64,000 bases of DNA from Lachnospiraceae bacterium (GCA_022845895.1 AP025573.1:1460501-1524500), one strand, 5' to 3'. Shown: positions 17,000 to 26,098, counted from the first letter of the stretch. Program-made: numbers and translations. Notes: generated by a model not told the origin, from the letters alone.

Positions 17000-17061
17000 A
17001 AAAAAAACAGTACCACACAGAATTTTGTGATAATTCACAAAATGGCCATAATGATACTGTT
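17000..17061 (-). terminator. Long hairpin with T-tract after the response regulator gene
   Basis: On the minus strand AACAGTA (17061-17055) pairs with TACTGTT, and ATTTTGTGA pairs with TCACAAAAT, separated by an internal loop; eight T residues (17007-17000) follow. Best read as the terminator of the two-component operon. The inner dyad could also be an operator for the downstream PfoR-like gene. Confidence 0.65.
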
Positions 17062-17082
17062 AATTCTGCCCATAGATTCTTC

Positions 17083-17937
17083 CTACTGATTCTGGCTGTA
17101 TACGACAAGCGCATTCAAGAAGTTCTTGATCTTGACATTGCCATGCCGGTCGCTCTTTCCCCGGATATAGTCCATCTCTCTTCGCACCTGTTCAAAATTG
17201 TAAAGCGTATTGGAATACTCAGTAAAAATGTCATTGCCATAATCCTCAATGCCAAGATGGGCAAGGTTTACCATCCCTGTGTTGGCCGCCCGGCGGATGC
17301 GCTGTTCCATGGACTTCGGCGAATCGCTGAACCTTTTGCACAGCTCCCCAAGCGTCATGTCGTTGATCTGTCCATCGTGTTCCAGCAGATATTCCACCGC
17401 CATGATGATATCCCGGCTTCCGATATCTCCGCTGATGCCAAGCCGCTGAAGGATATTCGTCAGCACCGTTCTCGAAGCAGCGGCAGAAGATGCCGTCCGT
17501 TCCGGTTCAGGAGAGTTGGACGTCATCTCATCCATAAATATGCTCTGCATCTTTTGTATCGTCCGCTGCATGGAAAGCTGCCGGCTCACCTTTGCAATGA
17601 CATTTTCCACTTCTACGCTGTTCACCGGCTTCTGTATGAAGTATTCGATGCCTGCTTCATATGCCGAGCCTATCATATCTTTGGAAGACACCTGGGACAG
17701 CATGATAAAAGCCGTCTCTGAGAGGAATTCGTTCGCTTTTCTGACAAAAGTGATACCGTCCATGTCAGCCATGAGCAGATCCACGATTATAATGTCGGGG
17801 GCAAGCAGGCGCACGTCTTCCAGCGCATCATAGCCGCTTAACGATGTCCCGCACACGGTGCCGAGCTTCCGGTTGGCTATAATCAGCTTCAGTATATTCA
17901 GTATGTTCCTGTCATCATCAATCAAATAAAATTTCAT
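17083..17937 (-). CDS. Response regulator, GlnL/YcbB type
   Basis: A 284-residue regulator. The receiver domain (about 1-120) has the acidic pair DDD near residue 8, the phospho-acceptor aspartate in IIIVDLLM near 55 and the lysine in QKPVN near 103. The C-terminal half is the YcbB DNA-binding domain, not a standard OmpR or NarL type, with the VEYLLEHDGQINDMTLGELCKRF and SMEQRIRRAANTGMVNLAHLG segments. B. subtilis GlnL activates glutamine utilisation genes. The gene starts at the base after the kinase stop codon. What it senses here is not visible; the flanking PfoR-like gene is the nearest candidate target. Confidence 0.87.
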   Translation of the reverse strand: MKFYLIDDDRNILNILKLIIANRKLGTVCGTSLSGYDALEDVRLLAPDIIIVDLLMADMDGITFVRKANEFLSETAFIMLSQVSSKDMIGSAYEAGIEYFIQKPVNSVEVENVIAKVSRQLSMQRTIQKMQSIFMDEMTSNSPEPERTASSAAASRTVLTNILQRLGISGDIGSRDIIMAVEYLLEHDGQINDMTLGELCKRFSDSPKSMEQRIRRAANTGMVNLAHLGIEDYGNDIFTEYSNTLYNFEQVRREMDYIRGKSDRHGNVKIKNFLNALVVYSQNQ

Positions 17938-19206
17938 CTATACAACCACCTTCATTTTTTCTTGAGAAATTCTTATGGTGAATGTCGTACTTCCGGGAAT
18001 GGATGAGAGTGCAAGCGTACCACCGAACTGGCCTTCCACCAGATCCTTGACGAGATTCAGCCCAAGCCCCCGGTTTACTTCACCAGTAGAAAAGTTTATC
18101 TTAGTAGAAAAGCCGGTCTTGAATATTTCAGACTGGTCTTCCTCACGGACGCCGGGTCCGTCATCCGTAACGGTAAAGACGAACATGTCCTCCTCTGCCT
18201 GTTCCTTCACATATATATGTACTTCCTCCTCTTCAGCCGCTTCCAGCGCATTGACGAACAGGTTCCGGAAGATGGACATAAGGGCATAGTGCCGGTTCGT
18301 GTAGACACGGTCGCGGCAGTCCGTTTCCAACGTCAGCTTCTTCTCATGCTCCGCAGCAGACCGAATCATCGTATCCCTCAGAAGTTCCAGCAGCTCATCC
18401 AGGTACATGCCGTCTCCCTCCAGCTCTTCATCAAGCGCCTCTGATATGCCCCTCATGATGAGCAGATATTCCTTCTTGACTTCGTGGATGTCTTTGGCTA
18501 CCTTAAGCGCAGATCTGGCAAGCGGACTGCTTTCGTCCCTCTCCTTTAACCGTTCGTAAAGGCGGTAGGAAGTGTTCATCGTATCTTCGATAAGCGTGGT
18601 GTTCTTCTTCATCCACATGACCTCGCCGTCCAGCTTGGAGATAAGCAGGACAAGCCGCTTGTAGCGTTCCTCATGCTCCTGCTTGAGCAGAAGCAGCCTG
18701 TAATGCGCAAACACGGTCAGGACGCACCATATGACTGCAGTGCGTGCGGCGGCGGCCAGCAGTATGCTTGCCTGAGCCTTCGGTGTAAATGCTTCGAGGC
18801 GGATGCGGAGCAGAAGTTCTATCAGATTGGCACCATAATCTATGACAAAGAGCGGCAGGATAGCCCGGTTCCGGTCAAGACGGCTGCCCCCGAGCCTGCG
18901 GGTGTAAAGATAGAATGCCAGCCCGTAACAGAGATAGAAGATGACTTCCGGATAATAAGACCGAACCGCACCTGACAGGCGGCCATTCTGCAGCCAGACG
19001 AGCAGCAGCCTGGATGCAAATACTCCCGCGGCCCCGAACACGGTTACGGGTATGACCGGGAAAGACTGCGCGATAAATAAAAACGCCGGAAAGCAGACGA
19101 CGGCGACAGACAGTTTGAAATCCGTGATAAACAGGTTGATATTAAGCTGCGCTGCCAGTGTTATGGCCAGGCTGAAGAACACAATGCTTCCAAAAGTTTT
19201 TTTCAT
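17938..19206 (-). CDS. Sensor histidine kinase, GlnK/YcbA type
   Basis: Membrane kinase of 422 aa. The N-terminal 190 residues form about six hydrophobic segments with little extracytoplasmic sequence, so it probably senses within the membrane or through a partner. A cytoplasmic coiled region holds the likely phospho-histidine in DIHEVKKEY. The ATPase domain has the N box NLFVNALEAAEE, G1 box DDGPGV and G2 box GRGLGLNLV. It is directly upstream of, and contiguous with, the GlnL-type regulator, the GlnK-GlnL arrangement. No glutaminase or glutamine transporter gene is in the window. Confidence 0.87.
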   Translation of the reverse strand: MKKTFGSIVFFSLAITLAAQLNINLFITDFKLSVAVVCFPAFLFIAQSFPVIPVTVFGAAGVFASRLLLVWLQNGRLSGAVRSYYPEVIFYLCYGLAFYLYTRRLGGSRLDRNRAILPLFVIDYGANLIELLLRIRLEAFTPKAQASILLAAAARTAVIWCVLTVFAHYRLLLLKQEHEERYKRLVLLISKLDGEVMWMKKNTTLIEDTMNTSYRLYERLKERDESSPLARSALKVAKDIHEVKKEYLLIMRGISEALDEELEGDGMYLDELLELLRDTMIRSAAEHEKKLTLETDCRDRVYTNRHYALMSIFRNLFVNALEAAEEEEVHIYVKEQAEEDMFVFTVTDDGPGVREEDQSEIFKTGFSTKINFSTGEVNRGLGLNLVKDLVEGQFGGTLALSSIPGSTTFTIRISQEKMKVVV

Positions 19207-19333
19207 GATATACCTCTCTTCTATACTAATATAGCGTCTTCCGGCCCCTTTGTATAGGAAAAATTTATATGGAAAAGCACAAAAGCTCCTGTTTTCACAT
19301 AGACTATATCAAATACGCCAAGAGGTGCTTTCC

Positions 19334-19951
19334 TTGAAATCTTTTCCCCAACCCCTCACTGCCTCGGAAGAAAGATATTACATGCAAAAATATACGGAGG
19401 GAGACCTTGAAGCAAAACATGTTCTCATAGAACGGAACCTGCGCCTCGTTGCTCATATCGTTAAGAAGTACCAGTCACTGGAAGAAGACAACGAAGACCT
19501 GCTCTCAATCGGCACAATCGGACTCATAAAAGCTGTGGTGACCTTTAACCCCGATAAAAGCGTACGCCTCGGAACTTATGCAGCCCGTTGCATCGAAAAT
19601 GAGATATTGATGTATCTCCGTTCAAAAAAGAAGTCATCCAAAGAAGTATCACTCTACGAACCGATAGGTACAGACCGCGAAGGAAATGAAATCCAGCTGT
19701 TTGACATAATCGAGACCGACGAGGATGATGCGCACAGGAAAGTTGCACTGAAGGATGATATCCGGCTTCTTTATGAGAAGGTGGAAGGAGAGCTCTCACA
19801 GAGGGAGCGACTTGTACTGAAGATGAGATATGGCCTGTATAATGAAGAAGAGTATACGCAGCGGGAGATAGCCAGACGCTTAGGCATCTCTCGTTCTTAT
19901 GTGTCAAGGATTGAGAAAAGTGCAATAGAAAAGCTGCGCGAGTATTTTTAA
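19334..19951 (+). CDS. sigK: Sporulation sigma factor SigK
   Basis: Late mother-cell sigma factor. The conserved FPQPL start, the NLRLVAHIVKKY region 2.1, the ENEILMYLRSKKKSSKEVSL segment and the TQREIARRLGISRSYVSRIE helix-turn-helix identify it. A TTG at 19334 with AGAGGTG six bases before it is the best start and gives 205 aa. The frame stays open upstream to 19250, but those codons do not encode the hydrophobic pro-sequence of Bacillus SigK. The gene is intact, not split by a skin element. C. difficile SigK also lacks a pro-sequence. Confidence 0.88.
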   Translation: MKSFPQPLTASEERYYMQKYTEGDLEAKHVLIERNLRLVAHIVKKYQSLEEDNEDLLSIGTIGLIKAVVTFNPDKSVRLGTYAARCIENEILMYLRSKKKSSKEVSLYEPIGTDREGNEIQLFDIIETDEDDAHRKVALKDDIRLLYEKVEGELSQRERLVLKMRYGLYNEEEYTQREIARRLGISRSYVSRIEKSAIEKLREYF

Positions 19952-19985
19952 TGCCCGCGCAGCTTTTCTATTGCACTTTTTATGG
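19916..19985 (+). terminator. 25-bp perfect inverted repeat at the sigK 3' end
   Basis: Bases 19916-19940, the last coding codons of sigK, are perfectly complementary to 19956-19980; the 15-base loop contains the stop codon. Five T residues end the structure, so it should act as an intrinsic terminator. Confidence 0.85.
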
Positions 19986-20123
19986 CCCTATTGACATCAT
20001 CTTCCATATTCGTTATGATAGTTCTACATTTAACGGGGCATTCTGACCCCGGAAGGCAAATCCGGCCAGCATCGGCCACCGACCCATCAAAAAGCAATAT
20101 AAAACATGAAAAGGAGAATGCGA

Positions 20124-21659
20124 ATGAGTTTCAGTACGGTACTGTCTGCGGCCATAGAAGGACTTTCGGTAGAATTCGTCCATGTGGAAGCAGATATCAG
20201 CAACGGCCTCCCGATGTTCCATATGGTAGGCTACCTGTCATCAGAGGTAAAAGAAGCGTCTGAGCGGGTGCGCACTGCTGTGCGCAATTCCGGGATAGAG
20301 CTTCCGGCGAAAAAGATAGTCATCAACCTGTCCCCTGCAACCGTGAAAAAGAGAGGGGCGGCCTTCGACCTGCCGATTGCCGCCGCTATCCTGGCGTCGC
20401 TTGCGCTTGTGCCGGAGGAAAGCCTGGCACGTACGCTGATTATCGGGGAACTGAGCCTGGACGGACGCCTGAGGGAGGTGGCGGGCATCCTCCCGGTTGT
20501 GATGGCAGCCCGGGAAGCAGGGTGCCACACGTGCATCCTCCCGAAGGCCAATGCGGCAGAAGCATCCCTTGTAGAAGGCATTCGGATAATCGGGGCCGAA
20601 TGGCTGAAAGAAGCGTATGGTTATCTTAACGGCATGCATGGGCTGGAACAAGAGCAGTACAGGACGCCGCATGGCCCGCTCGGCCCTGCCAGGCCGCAGA
20701 CAGACTATAGGGAAATCCACGGACAGGAAGCTGTGAAGCGGGCTGTAGAGGTTGCCGTAGCGGGAGGCCACAATGTTCTCATGGTCGGACCTCCGGGGAG
20801 CGGAAAGTCGATGATAGCCAGAAGGATACCGACGATACTTCCACCATTGACAATGGAAGAGAGCCTTGAGATTACAAAGGTGTACAGCATCATGGGACTG
20901 GTGGACAAGGAACATCCACTGGTGGTAGAACGGCCATACAGAAGCGTACATCATACGGTTACGAGAAGTGCCCTCATCGGAGGAGGGTTGATACCATCCC
21001 CGGGTGAGATCAGCCTGGCGCATGGCGGTGTACTGTTTCTGGACGAGCTGACAGAATTCCAGAAGCCAGTGCTGGAAGTGCTGCGTCAGCCGCTGGAGGA
21101 GAAAACGATACGGATTACGAGGAAGCACGGAAGCTACGTATTTCCCGCCAATTTTATCCTCGTTGCCGCCTTGAATCCATGTCCGTGCGGGAACTATCCG
21201 GATCTTGAGCGCTGCACGTGCACGCCGGGACAGATCCAGCACTACCTTGCCAAGATCAGCCAGCCGTTCCTGGACAGAATCGACATATGCGTGGAGGCGC
21301 CGAGAGTCGATTACCGAAGCCTGAAAGCGGAAGATGAGGGGGAAAGCTCACAGACGATAAGAGAGCGTGTATGCCTGGCAAGAGAGCGCCAGAAAAACCG
21401 GTATCATACACTTGGTTCTATGGCCAACGCGTCCCTGCCCGCCAAGGAGCTGAAGAAATACTGCCGTCTTGGGGTTGAAGAAGAAGCTGTCATAGGACAG
21501 GCATTTGAAAAGATGGGGCTCACGGCCAGAACGTACCATAAGACCATTCGGGTGGCCCGTACGATAGCCGACCTGGCAGGAGCCGATAATATCAGTGCGG
21601 CGCATATCAAAGAGGCAATCGGATACCGGATGATGAATAAAAAATACTGGGGGAGGTAA
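20124..21659 (+). CDS. YifB/ComM family Mg-chelatase-like AAA+ ATPase
   Basis: A 511-residue AAA+ protein. ATG 20124 is preferred over 20106 and 20118 because AAGGAG at 20111-20116 is then 7 bases away. The N-terminal ChlI-like domain (STVLSAAIEGLSVEFVHVEADIS) is followed by the Walker A loop GPPGSGKSMIARR near residue 215 and the Walker B GGVLFLDELTEF. ComM is a branch-migration helicase that helps integrate DNA during natural transformation in Gram-negatives. The following gene is dprA, so a shared role in DNA uptake or recombination is plausible. Confidence 0.9.
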   Translation: MSFSTVLSAAIEGLSVEFVHVEADISNGLPMFHMVGYLSSEVKEASERVRTAVRNSGIELPAKKIVINLSPATVKKRGAAFDLPIAAAILASLALVPEESLARTLIIGELSLDGRLREVAGILPVVMAAREAGCHTCILPKANAAEASLVEGIRIIGAEWLKEAYGYLNGMHGLEQEQYRTPHGPLGPARPQTDYREIHGQEAVKRAVEVAVAGGHNVLMVGPPGSGKSMIARRIPTILPPLTMEESLEITKVYSIMGLVDKEHPLVVERPYRSVHHTVTRSALIGGGLIPSPGEISLAHGGVLFLDELTEFQKPVLEVLRQPLEEKTIRITRKHGSYVFPANFILVAALNPCPCGNYPDLERCTCTPGQIQHYLAKISQPFLDRIDICVEAPRVDYRSLKAEDEGESSQTIRERVCLARERQKNRYHTLGSMANASLPAKELKKYCRLGVEEEAVIGQAFEKMGLTARTYHKTIRVARTIADLAGADNISAAHIKEAIGYRMMNKKYWGR

Positions 21660-21663
21660 ATGT

Positions 21664-22752
21664 ATGGAATTGGCGTATGAATACTGGCTTGCATGCATCA
21701 GGCATGTGCCCGCCCGTAAAAAAATAAAGCTTCGTTCCGAATATACGGATGCAAGTCAGATATATTATATAGAAGAAACGAGACTCTATTTTACAGAGTA
21801 TCTAAGTACGAAAGAAGTGGAGGCCGTCATAGCCTCCCGCAGAATATGGGATGTGGAGAAGAATTATAGAGAATTATGTGATAAAAGCATAAGCCTTGTA
21901 CCCTATTTCCACAAAGGATATCCCGGACGGCTTAAGGAAACGGCAGACCCGCCTTATGCCCTGTATGTAAAAGGGCGGCTTCCCGACCCAGCAAGACCTG
22001 CGGCAGCCATCGTTGGCGCTAGGAGATGCAGTGCATATGGCACTGGGCAGACAGAGAAGTTTGCCAGAAGGCTGGCTCAGGCAGGAGTAGAGATTATCAG
22101 CGGCATGGCGCTCGGCATCGACGGCACCGGACAGAGGGCGGCGCTGGATGCCGGCGGCAGCACTTACGCCGTACTAGGCTGCGGGGCAGACCTGTGCTAC
22201 CCGCGGGAACATATAGGACTCTATATGGATATCCAGAAGCAGGGGGGCATCCTCTCGGAGCATCCCCCGCAGACACAGCCGCTGCGGCCCTACTTTCCGG
22301 AACGGAACAGGATTATCAGCGCCCTGGCTGATATCGTGCTTGTCATGGAGGCGAGAGAAAAAAGCGGATCCCTCATCACGGCTGATTTTGCACTGGAACA
22401 GGGGAAGGATATCTACGTCCTTCCGGGACCTGTGACGAGCCCGTTAAGCCGTGGATGCAACAACCTGATCAGGCAGGGTGCAGGCATCCTTGCTTCGCCG
22501 GATGAGCTGTTGGAAGATATGGGTATATCTGCCAGCAGCTTTGGTCAAAAATCTGACAAAAATGAAAAAATGCTTGAAAGTCCCGAAAATATAGTGTATA
22601 GTTGTCTCGGTTTATGTCCGAAGAGCATAGGGAAGCTTACAGAGGAGACCGGATTAGCCCCCGGGGAGCTTATGGAGCGTCTTGTCACATTAGAATTGCA
22701 AGGACATATCAAGGAAATATCAAAGAATTATTATGTGAGATCAGACGGTTGA
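21664..22752 (+). CDS. dprA: DNA-processing protein DprA (Smf)
   Basis: Loads RecA on single-stranded DNA entering by transformation; widespread also in species with no known competence. The Rossmann-like core runs from about residue 110 with VGARRCSAYG, SGMALGIDGTGQRAAL, the GCGADLCYP loop and the FPERNRIISALAD motif, all family hallmarks. A short winged-helix-like tail (residues 300-362) ends it. Length is 362 aa. It follows yifB by four bases and precedes topA, the usual order in this group. Confidence 0.93.
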   Translation: MELAYEYWLACIRHVPARKKIKLRSEYTDASQIYYIEETRLYFTEYLSTKEVEAVIASRRIWDVEKNYRELCDKSISLVPYFHKGYPGRLKETADPPYALYVKGRLPDPARPAAAIVGARRCSAYGTGQTEKFARRLAQAGVEIISGMALGIDGTGQRAALDAGGSTYAVLGCGADLCYPREHIGLYMDIQKQGGILSEHPPQTQPLRPYFPERNRIISALADIVLVMEAREKSGSLITADFALEQGKDIYVLPGPVTSPLSRGCNNLIRQGAGILASPDELLEDMGISASSFGQKSDKNEKMLESPENIVYSCLGLCPKSIGKLTEETGLAPGELMERLVTLELQGHIKEISKNYYVRSDG

Positions 22753-22793
22753 AAATAAAACGGACGGCTAGTTCATAATGGAGGAAGCAATAT

Positions 22794-24872
22794 ATGGCAC
22801 GTAATCTTGTTATCGTGGAGTCACCGGCCAAGGTGAAGACAATTAAAAAGTTTTTGGGAAGCAATTATGCGGTGACCGCATCGAACGGTCATGTGAGGGA
22901 TCTGCCGAAGAGCCAGCTCGGCGTGGATCCGGAGAATGACTACGAGCCCAAATATATCACCATCAGAGGTAAGGGAGAGATTCTTGCCAACTTGAGGAAG
23001 GAAGTCAAGAAAGCCGATAAGATATATCTGGCGACTGACCCCGACCGTGAGGGGGAGGCCATCTCATGGCACCTGAAGCAGGCACTGAAGCTGGAAAATA
23101 AAAAGGTATACCGTATCAGTTTTAACGAGATTACAAAAAGTGCAGTAAAAGCTTCCCTGAAAAATGCAAGGGAAATCGACATGGATCTGGTGGATGCGCA
23201 GCAGGCCCGGCGTGTGCTTGACCGTGTCGTGGGTTATAAGATAAGTCCTCTTCTGTGGGCCAAGGTAAAGAGGGGGCTAAGCGCCGGCCGTGTACAGTCG
23301 GTTGCGCTCAGAATCATCGCCGACAGGGAAGAAGAAATCAATGCGTTCATTCCTGAGGAATACTGGACCCTCGACGCGAATTTGAACGTAGAAGGTGAAA
23401 AGAAGCTGCTGACAGCCAAGTTCTACGGTACGAAAGACAAGAAGATGACAATCGGCTCCAAAGAAGAGCTTGACAGGATACTGGCAGAGGTAGAGAAAGC
23501 AGACTATTCCGTTGCGGACATCAAAAAAGGGGAACGGGTGAAAAAAGCGCCGGTACCTTTTACGACGAGCACGCTTCAGCAGGAAGCCTCGAAGGCGCTG
23601 AACTTTGCGACACAGAAGACGATGAGGATTGCACAGCAGCTCTATGAGGGGATAGACATCAAAGGGAATGGAACCGTCGGCCTGATTACGTATCTGCGTA
23701 CAGATTCAACGAGAATATCGGAGGAAGCCGACGAAAGTGCAAGAGCGTATATCGGTGAGCATTATGGAACAGAATATGTAGCAGCAGGCAGCGCAAAAGG
23801 AAAAGACGACAAAAAGATTCAGGACGCCCATGAGGCTATCCGCCCTTCCGACGTGACAAGGACGCCGGCTGCAATGAAAGAATCACTTACAAGAGACCAG
23901 TTCCGCCTCTACCAGCTTGTATGGAAACGTTTTGTCGCCAGCAGGATGCAGCCGGCGAGGTATGAGACGACATCCGTAAAGATTGCGGCAGGAAATTACC
24001 GTTTTACCGTAGCAGCATCGAAGATCGTGTTCGAGGGGTTCCGTTCCGTATATACGGAGGCGGACGAGGAGAAAGAGACAGGAAACGTGCTGCTCAGAGG
24101 TCTTGATATGGATACGAAGCTCACGAAAGAAAGCTTTGACACGAAGCAGCATTTTACACAGCCGCCGGCACACTATACGGAGGCCGGGCTTGTGAAGACG
24201 CTGGAGGAACTTGGAATCGGCCGTCCAAGCACGTATGCGCCTACAATCTCCACTATCATCGCCAGACGATATGTGGCAAAAGAAAATAAGAACCTGTATA
24301 TCACGGAACTTGGGGAAGTAGTGAACAACATGATGAAACAGTCGTTTCCGAGCATTGTAGATGTCAACTTTACCGCCAATATGGAGAGCCTGCTGGACGG
24401 CGTGGCTGAGGGCAAGGTAAAGTGGAAGACGATTATTGAGAATTTTTATCCAGATTTGGAAGATGCGGTGAATCTTGCGGAAGAAGAGCTTGAGAAGGTC
24501 AAGATTGAGGATGAAGTGACGGATGTCATCTGTGACCAGTGCGGCCGCAACATGGTCATAAAATATGGTCCCCACGGTCGTTTTCTTGCCTGCCCTGGCT
24601 TCCCGGACTGCAGGAATACGAAGCCTTATCTGGAAAAGGTAGGTGTTCCCTGCCCTGTGTGCGGCAAGGACGTAGTCATCCGCAAGACGAAGAAGGGAAG
24701 GAAATACTATGGATGTGAAGACAATCCTGACTGCGAATTCATGTCATGGCAGAAACCGTCCACGAAGAAGTGCCCACGATGCGGAAGCTACATGGTCGAA
24801 AAGGGTAATAAGCTGCTCTGTAGCAGTGAACAATGCGGATATGTAGAAAATAAGGAAAATAATAAAAAATAA
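22794..24872 (+). CDS. topA: DNA topoisomerase I
   Basis: Type IA topoisomerase relaxing negative supercoils. The Toprim domain begins LVIVESPAKVKTI, with the metal-binding DPDREGEAISWH near residue 83; the catalytic tyrosine lies in GLITYLRTDSTRIS near 299. Three C-terminal zinc ribbons follow (CDQCGR.., CPVCGK.., CPRCGS..), each with four cysteines. Total length 692 aa is standard for Firmicutes. It sits between dprA and codY, in the typical dprA-topA-codY order. Confidence 0.95.
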   Translation: MARNLVIVESPAKVKTIKKFLGSNYAVTASNGHVRDLPKSQLGVDPENDYEPKYITIRGKGEILANLRKEVKKADKIYLATDPDREGEAISWHLKQALKLENKKVYRISFNEITKSAVKASLKNAREIDMDLVDAQQARRVLDRVVGYKISPLLWAKVKRGLSAGRVQSVALRIIADREEEINAFIPEEYWTLDANLNVEGEKKLLTAKFYGTKDKKMTIGSKEELDRILAEVEKADYSVADIKKGERVKKAPVPFTTSTLQQEASKALNFATQKTMRIAQQLYEGIDIKGNGTVGLITYLRTDSTRISEEADESARAYIGEHYGTEYVAAGSAKGKDDKKIQDAHEAIRPSDVTRTPAAMKESLTRDQFRLYQLVWKRFVASRMQPARYETTSVKIAAGNYRFTVAASKIVFEGFRSVYTEADEEKETGNVLLRGLDMDTKLTKESFDTKQHFTQPPAHYTEAGLVKTLEELGIGRPSTYAPTISTIIARRYVAKENKNLYITELGEVVNNMMKQSFPSIVDVNFTANMESLLDGVAEGKVKWKTIIENFYPDLEDAVNLAEEELEKVKIEDEVTDVICDQCGRNMVIKYGPHGRFLACPGFPDCRNTKPYLEKVGVPCPVCGKDVVIRKTKKGRKYYGCEDNPDCEFMSWQKPSTKKCPRCGSYMVEKGNKLLCSSEQCGYVENKENNKK

Positions 24873-24880
24873 TTAGGAAA

Positions 24881-24908
24881 TTGATTGAAAAAAAATGAAT
24901 TGTATGAT
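24881..24908 (+). promoter_or_regulatory. Candidate promoter of codY
   Basis: TTGATT (24881-24886) and TATGAT (24903-24908) are 16 bases apart in an A-rich region just after topA. Confidence 0.5.
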
Positions 24909-24939
24909 AATATAGCATTCAAAGGATGGAGGAATGTGA

Positions 24940-25722
24940 ATGAGTGTACAATTGTTAGATAAAACCAGAAAAATCAATAAATTACTTCATAATAACAATT
25001 CCAGCAAAGTAGTATTTAACGATATATGTGAAGTGCTCACAGAGATATTAGAATCTAACGTGCTGGTGGTGAGCAAGAAGGGCAAGATTCTTGGGGGAAG
25101 CAGGGCAGATGGCGTGCCGGTTATCAGGGAACTGATTGAGCAGGAAGTCGGCAAGCATATTGACGAGATGTTAAATGAACGGCTTCTGAGCATACTTTCC
25201 ACGAAAGAGAATGTAAACCTCCAGACGCTCGGGTTCTCAGAAGATGCCGTAAAGGGCTATCAGGCCATCATAACACCTATCGATATCGCGGGTGAAAGGC
25301 TTGGCACGTTATTTATCTATAAGAAGGATGAAGTATACGAGATAGACGATATCATCCTGAGTGAATACGGAACGACGGTAGTCGGTCTTGAGATGCTGCG
25401 GTCCGTCAATGAAGAGAGCGCCGAGGAGACGAGGAAGGAGCATATCGTCCAGTCTGCTATCAGCACGCTCTCATATTCCGAGCTGGAGGCGATTATCCAT
25501 ATCTTTGAGGAGCTGGATGGCACCGAAGGCATTCTGGTGGCGAGCAAGATTGCCGACAGGGTCGGAATCACAAGGTCGGTCATCGTCAATGCGCTTCGTA
25601 AGTTTGAGAGCGCAGGTGTCATAGAGTCACGATCTTCCGGAATGAAGGGGACGTATATCAAAGTGGTGAACGATTACGTATTTACCGAGCTTGAGCGGAT
25701 CAAAGCTGAGCGAATGAAATAA
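24940..25722 (+). CDS. codY: GTP- and branched-chain amino acid-sensing repressor CodY
   Basis: Global nutritional regulator of Firmicutes that binds DNA when GTP and isoleucine/valine are plentiful. The 260-residue protein has the N-terminal GAF domain (LLDKTRKINKLL..., GKILGGSRADG) and a C-terminal winged helix with ASKIADRVGITRSVIVNALRKFESAGVIESRS. Both are full length. Ribosome site is GGAGG. CodY may influence azlCD in this window, but no CodY box was verified. Confidence 0.95.
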   Translation: MSVQLLDKTRKINKLLHNNNSSKVVFNDICEVLTEILESNVLVVSKKGKILGGSRADGVPVIRELIEQEVGKHIDEMLNERLLSILSTKENVNLQTLGFSEDAVKGYQAIITPIDIAGERLGTLFIYKKDEVYEIDDIILSEYGTTVVGLEMLRSVNEESAEETRKEHIVQSAISTLSYSELEAIIHIFEELDGTEGILVASKIADRVGITRSVIVNALRKFESAGVIESRSSGMKGTYIKVVNDYVFTELERIKAERMK

Positions 25723-25731
25723 TATAGAAAT

Positions 25732-25764
25732 AAAAGGGTATCGGGAAACTGATACCCTTCTTTT
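25732..25764 (+). terminator. Terminator after codY
   Basis: GGGTATC (25736-25742) pairs with GATACCC (25751-25757) with flanking A and T runs and TTCTTTT after it. Confidence 0.8.
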
Positions 25765-25780
25765 GAAGGGAGCAGTTATT

Positions 25781-26086
25781 ATGTACGAGGGAAGGCCTGT
25801 GGACATGCAGATGGAGCGGATGATTCTAGATGAGGGCTTTTTTGATCAGACAATATATCAATGCGAGATTATTACGTATAAACCGGAGGAAGAACGGATA
25901 TATTTATTATCGAAACGGACGGAGCTGCCGGTATTTTCCCTGGACGGCATCTACAGATGTACGATAGCGGCTGAGGAAGGCCTCGTCGAGTGCAGCGGAA
26001 GCATAACGGAACGCTACTGGAACAAGCTTGGGCGGGTGATGGTATTCCGGCTCAGGAACGGATTTTATAAAAAAGTTGTAAACTAA
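25781..26086 (+). CDS. Hypothetical protein, 101 aa
   Basis: No family recognised. The ATG at 25781 has AAGGGAG 8 bases before it; an upstream TTG in the codY terminator is unlikely. The protein is predicted mostly beta strand with alternating charged residues (for example YQCEIITYKPEEERIYLL and FSLDGIYRCTIAAEEGLVECSG), without a signal peptide or membrane segment. The layout resembles the N-terminal barrel of PilZ-type proteins, but this is a guess from strand pattern only. It lies between codY and groESL, with its own ribosome site. Confidence 0.65.
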   Translation: MYEGRPVDMQMERMILDEGFFDQTIYQCEIITYKPEEERIYLLSKRTELPVFSLDGIYRCTIAAEEGLVECSGSITERYWNKLGRVMVFRLRNGFYKKVVN

Positions 26087-26098
26087 ATATAAAGTGTG

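Noticed and set aside
17024..17043. TTTTGTGA-N4-TCACAAAA as a binding site for the GlnL-type regulator.
   Set aside because: It forms the inner part of a longer stem followed by eight T residues just after the regulator gene, so a terminator is the simpler reading; GlnL sites are described as direct repeats.
19250..19333. A longer SigK with 28 extra residues as a pro-sequence.
   Set aside because: The upstream residues are basic and polar, not hydrophobic as in Bacillus pro-SigK, and the ribosome site AGAGGTG points to 19334.
20241..21242. A 333-codon frame opposite yifB.
   Set aside because: Antisense shadow; Cys/His/Arg-rich composition without a family match or ribosome site.
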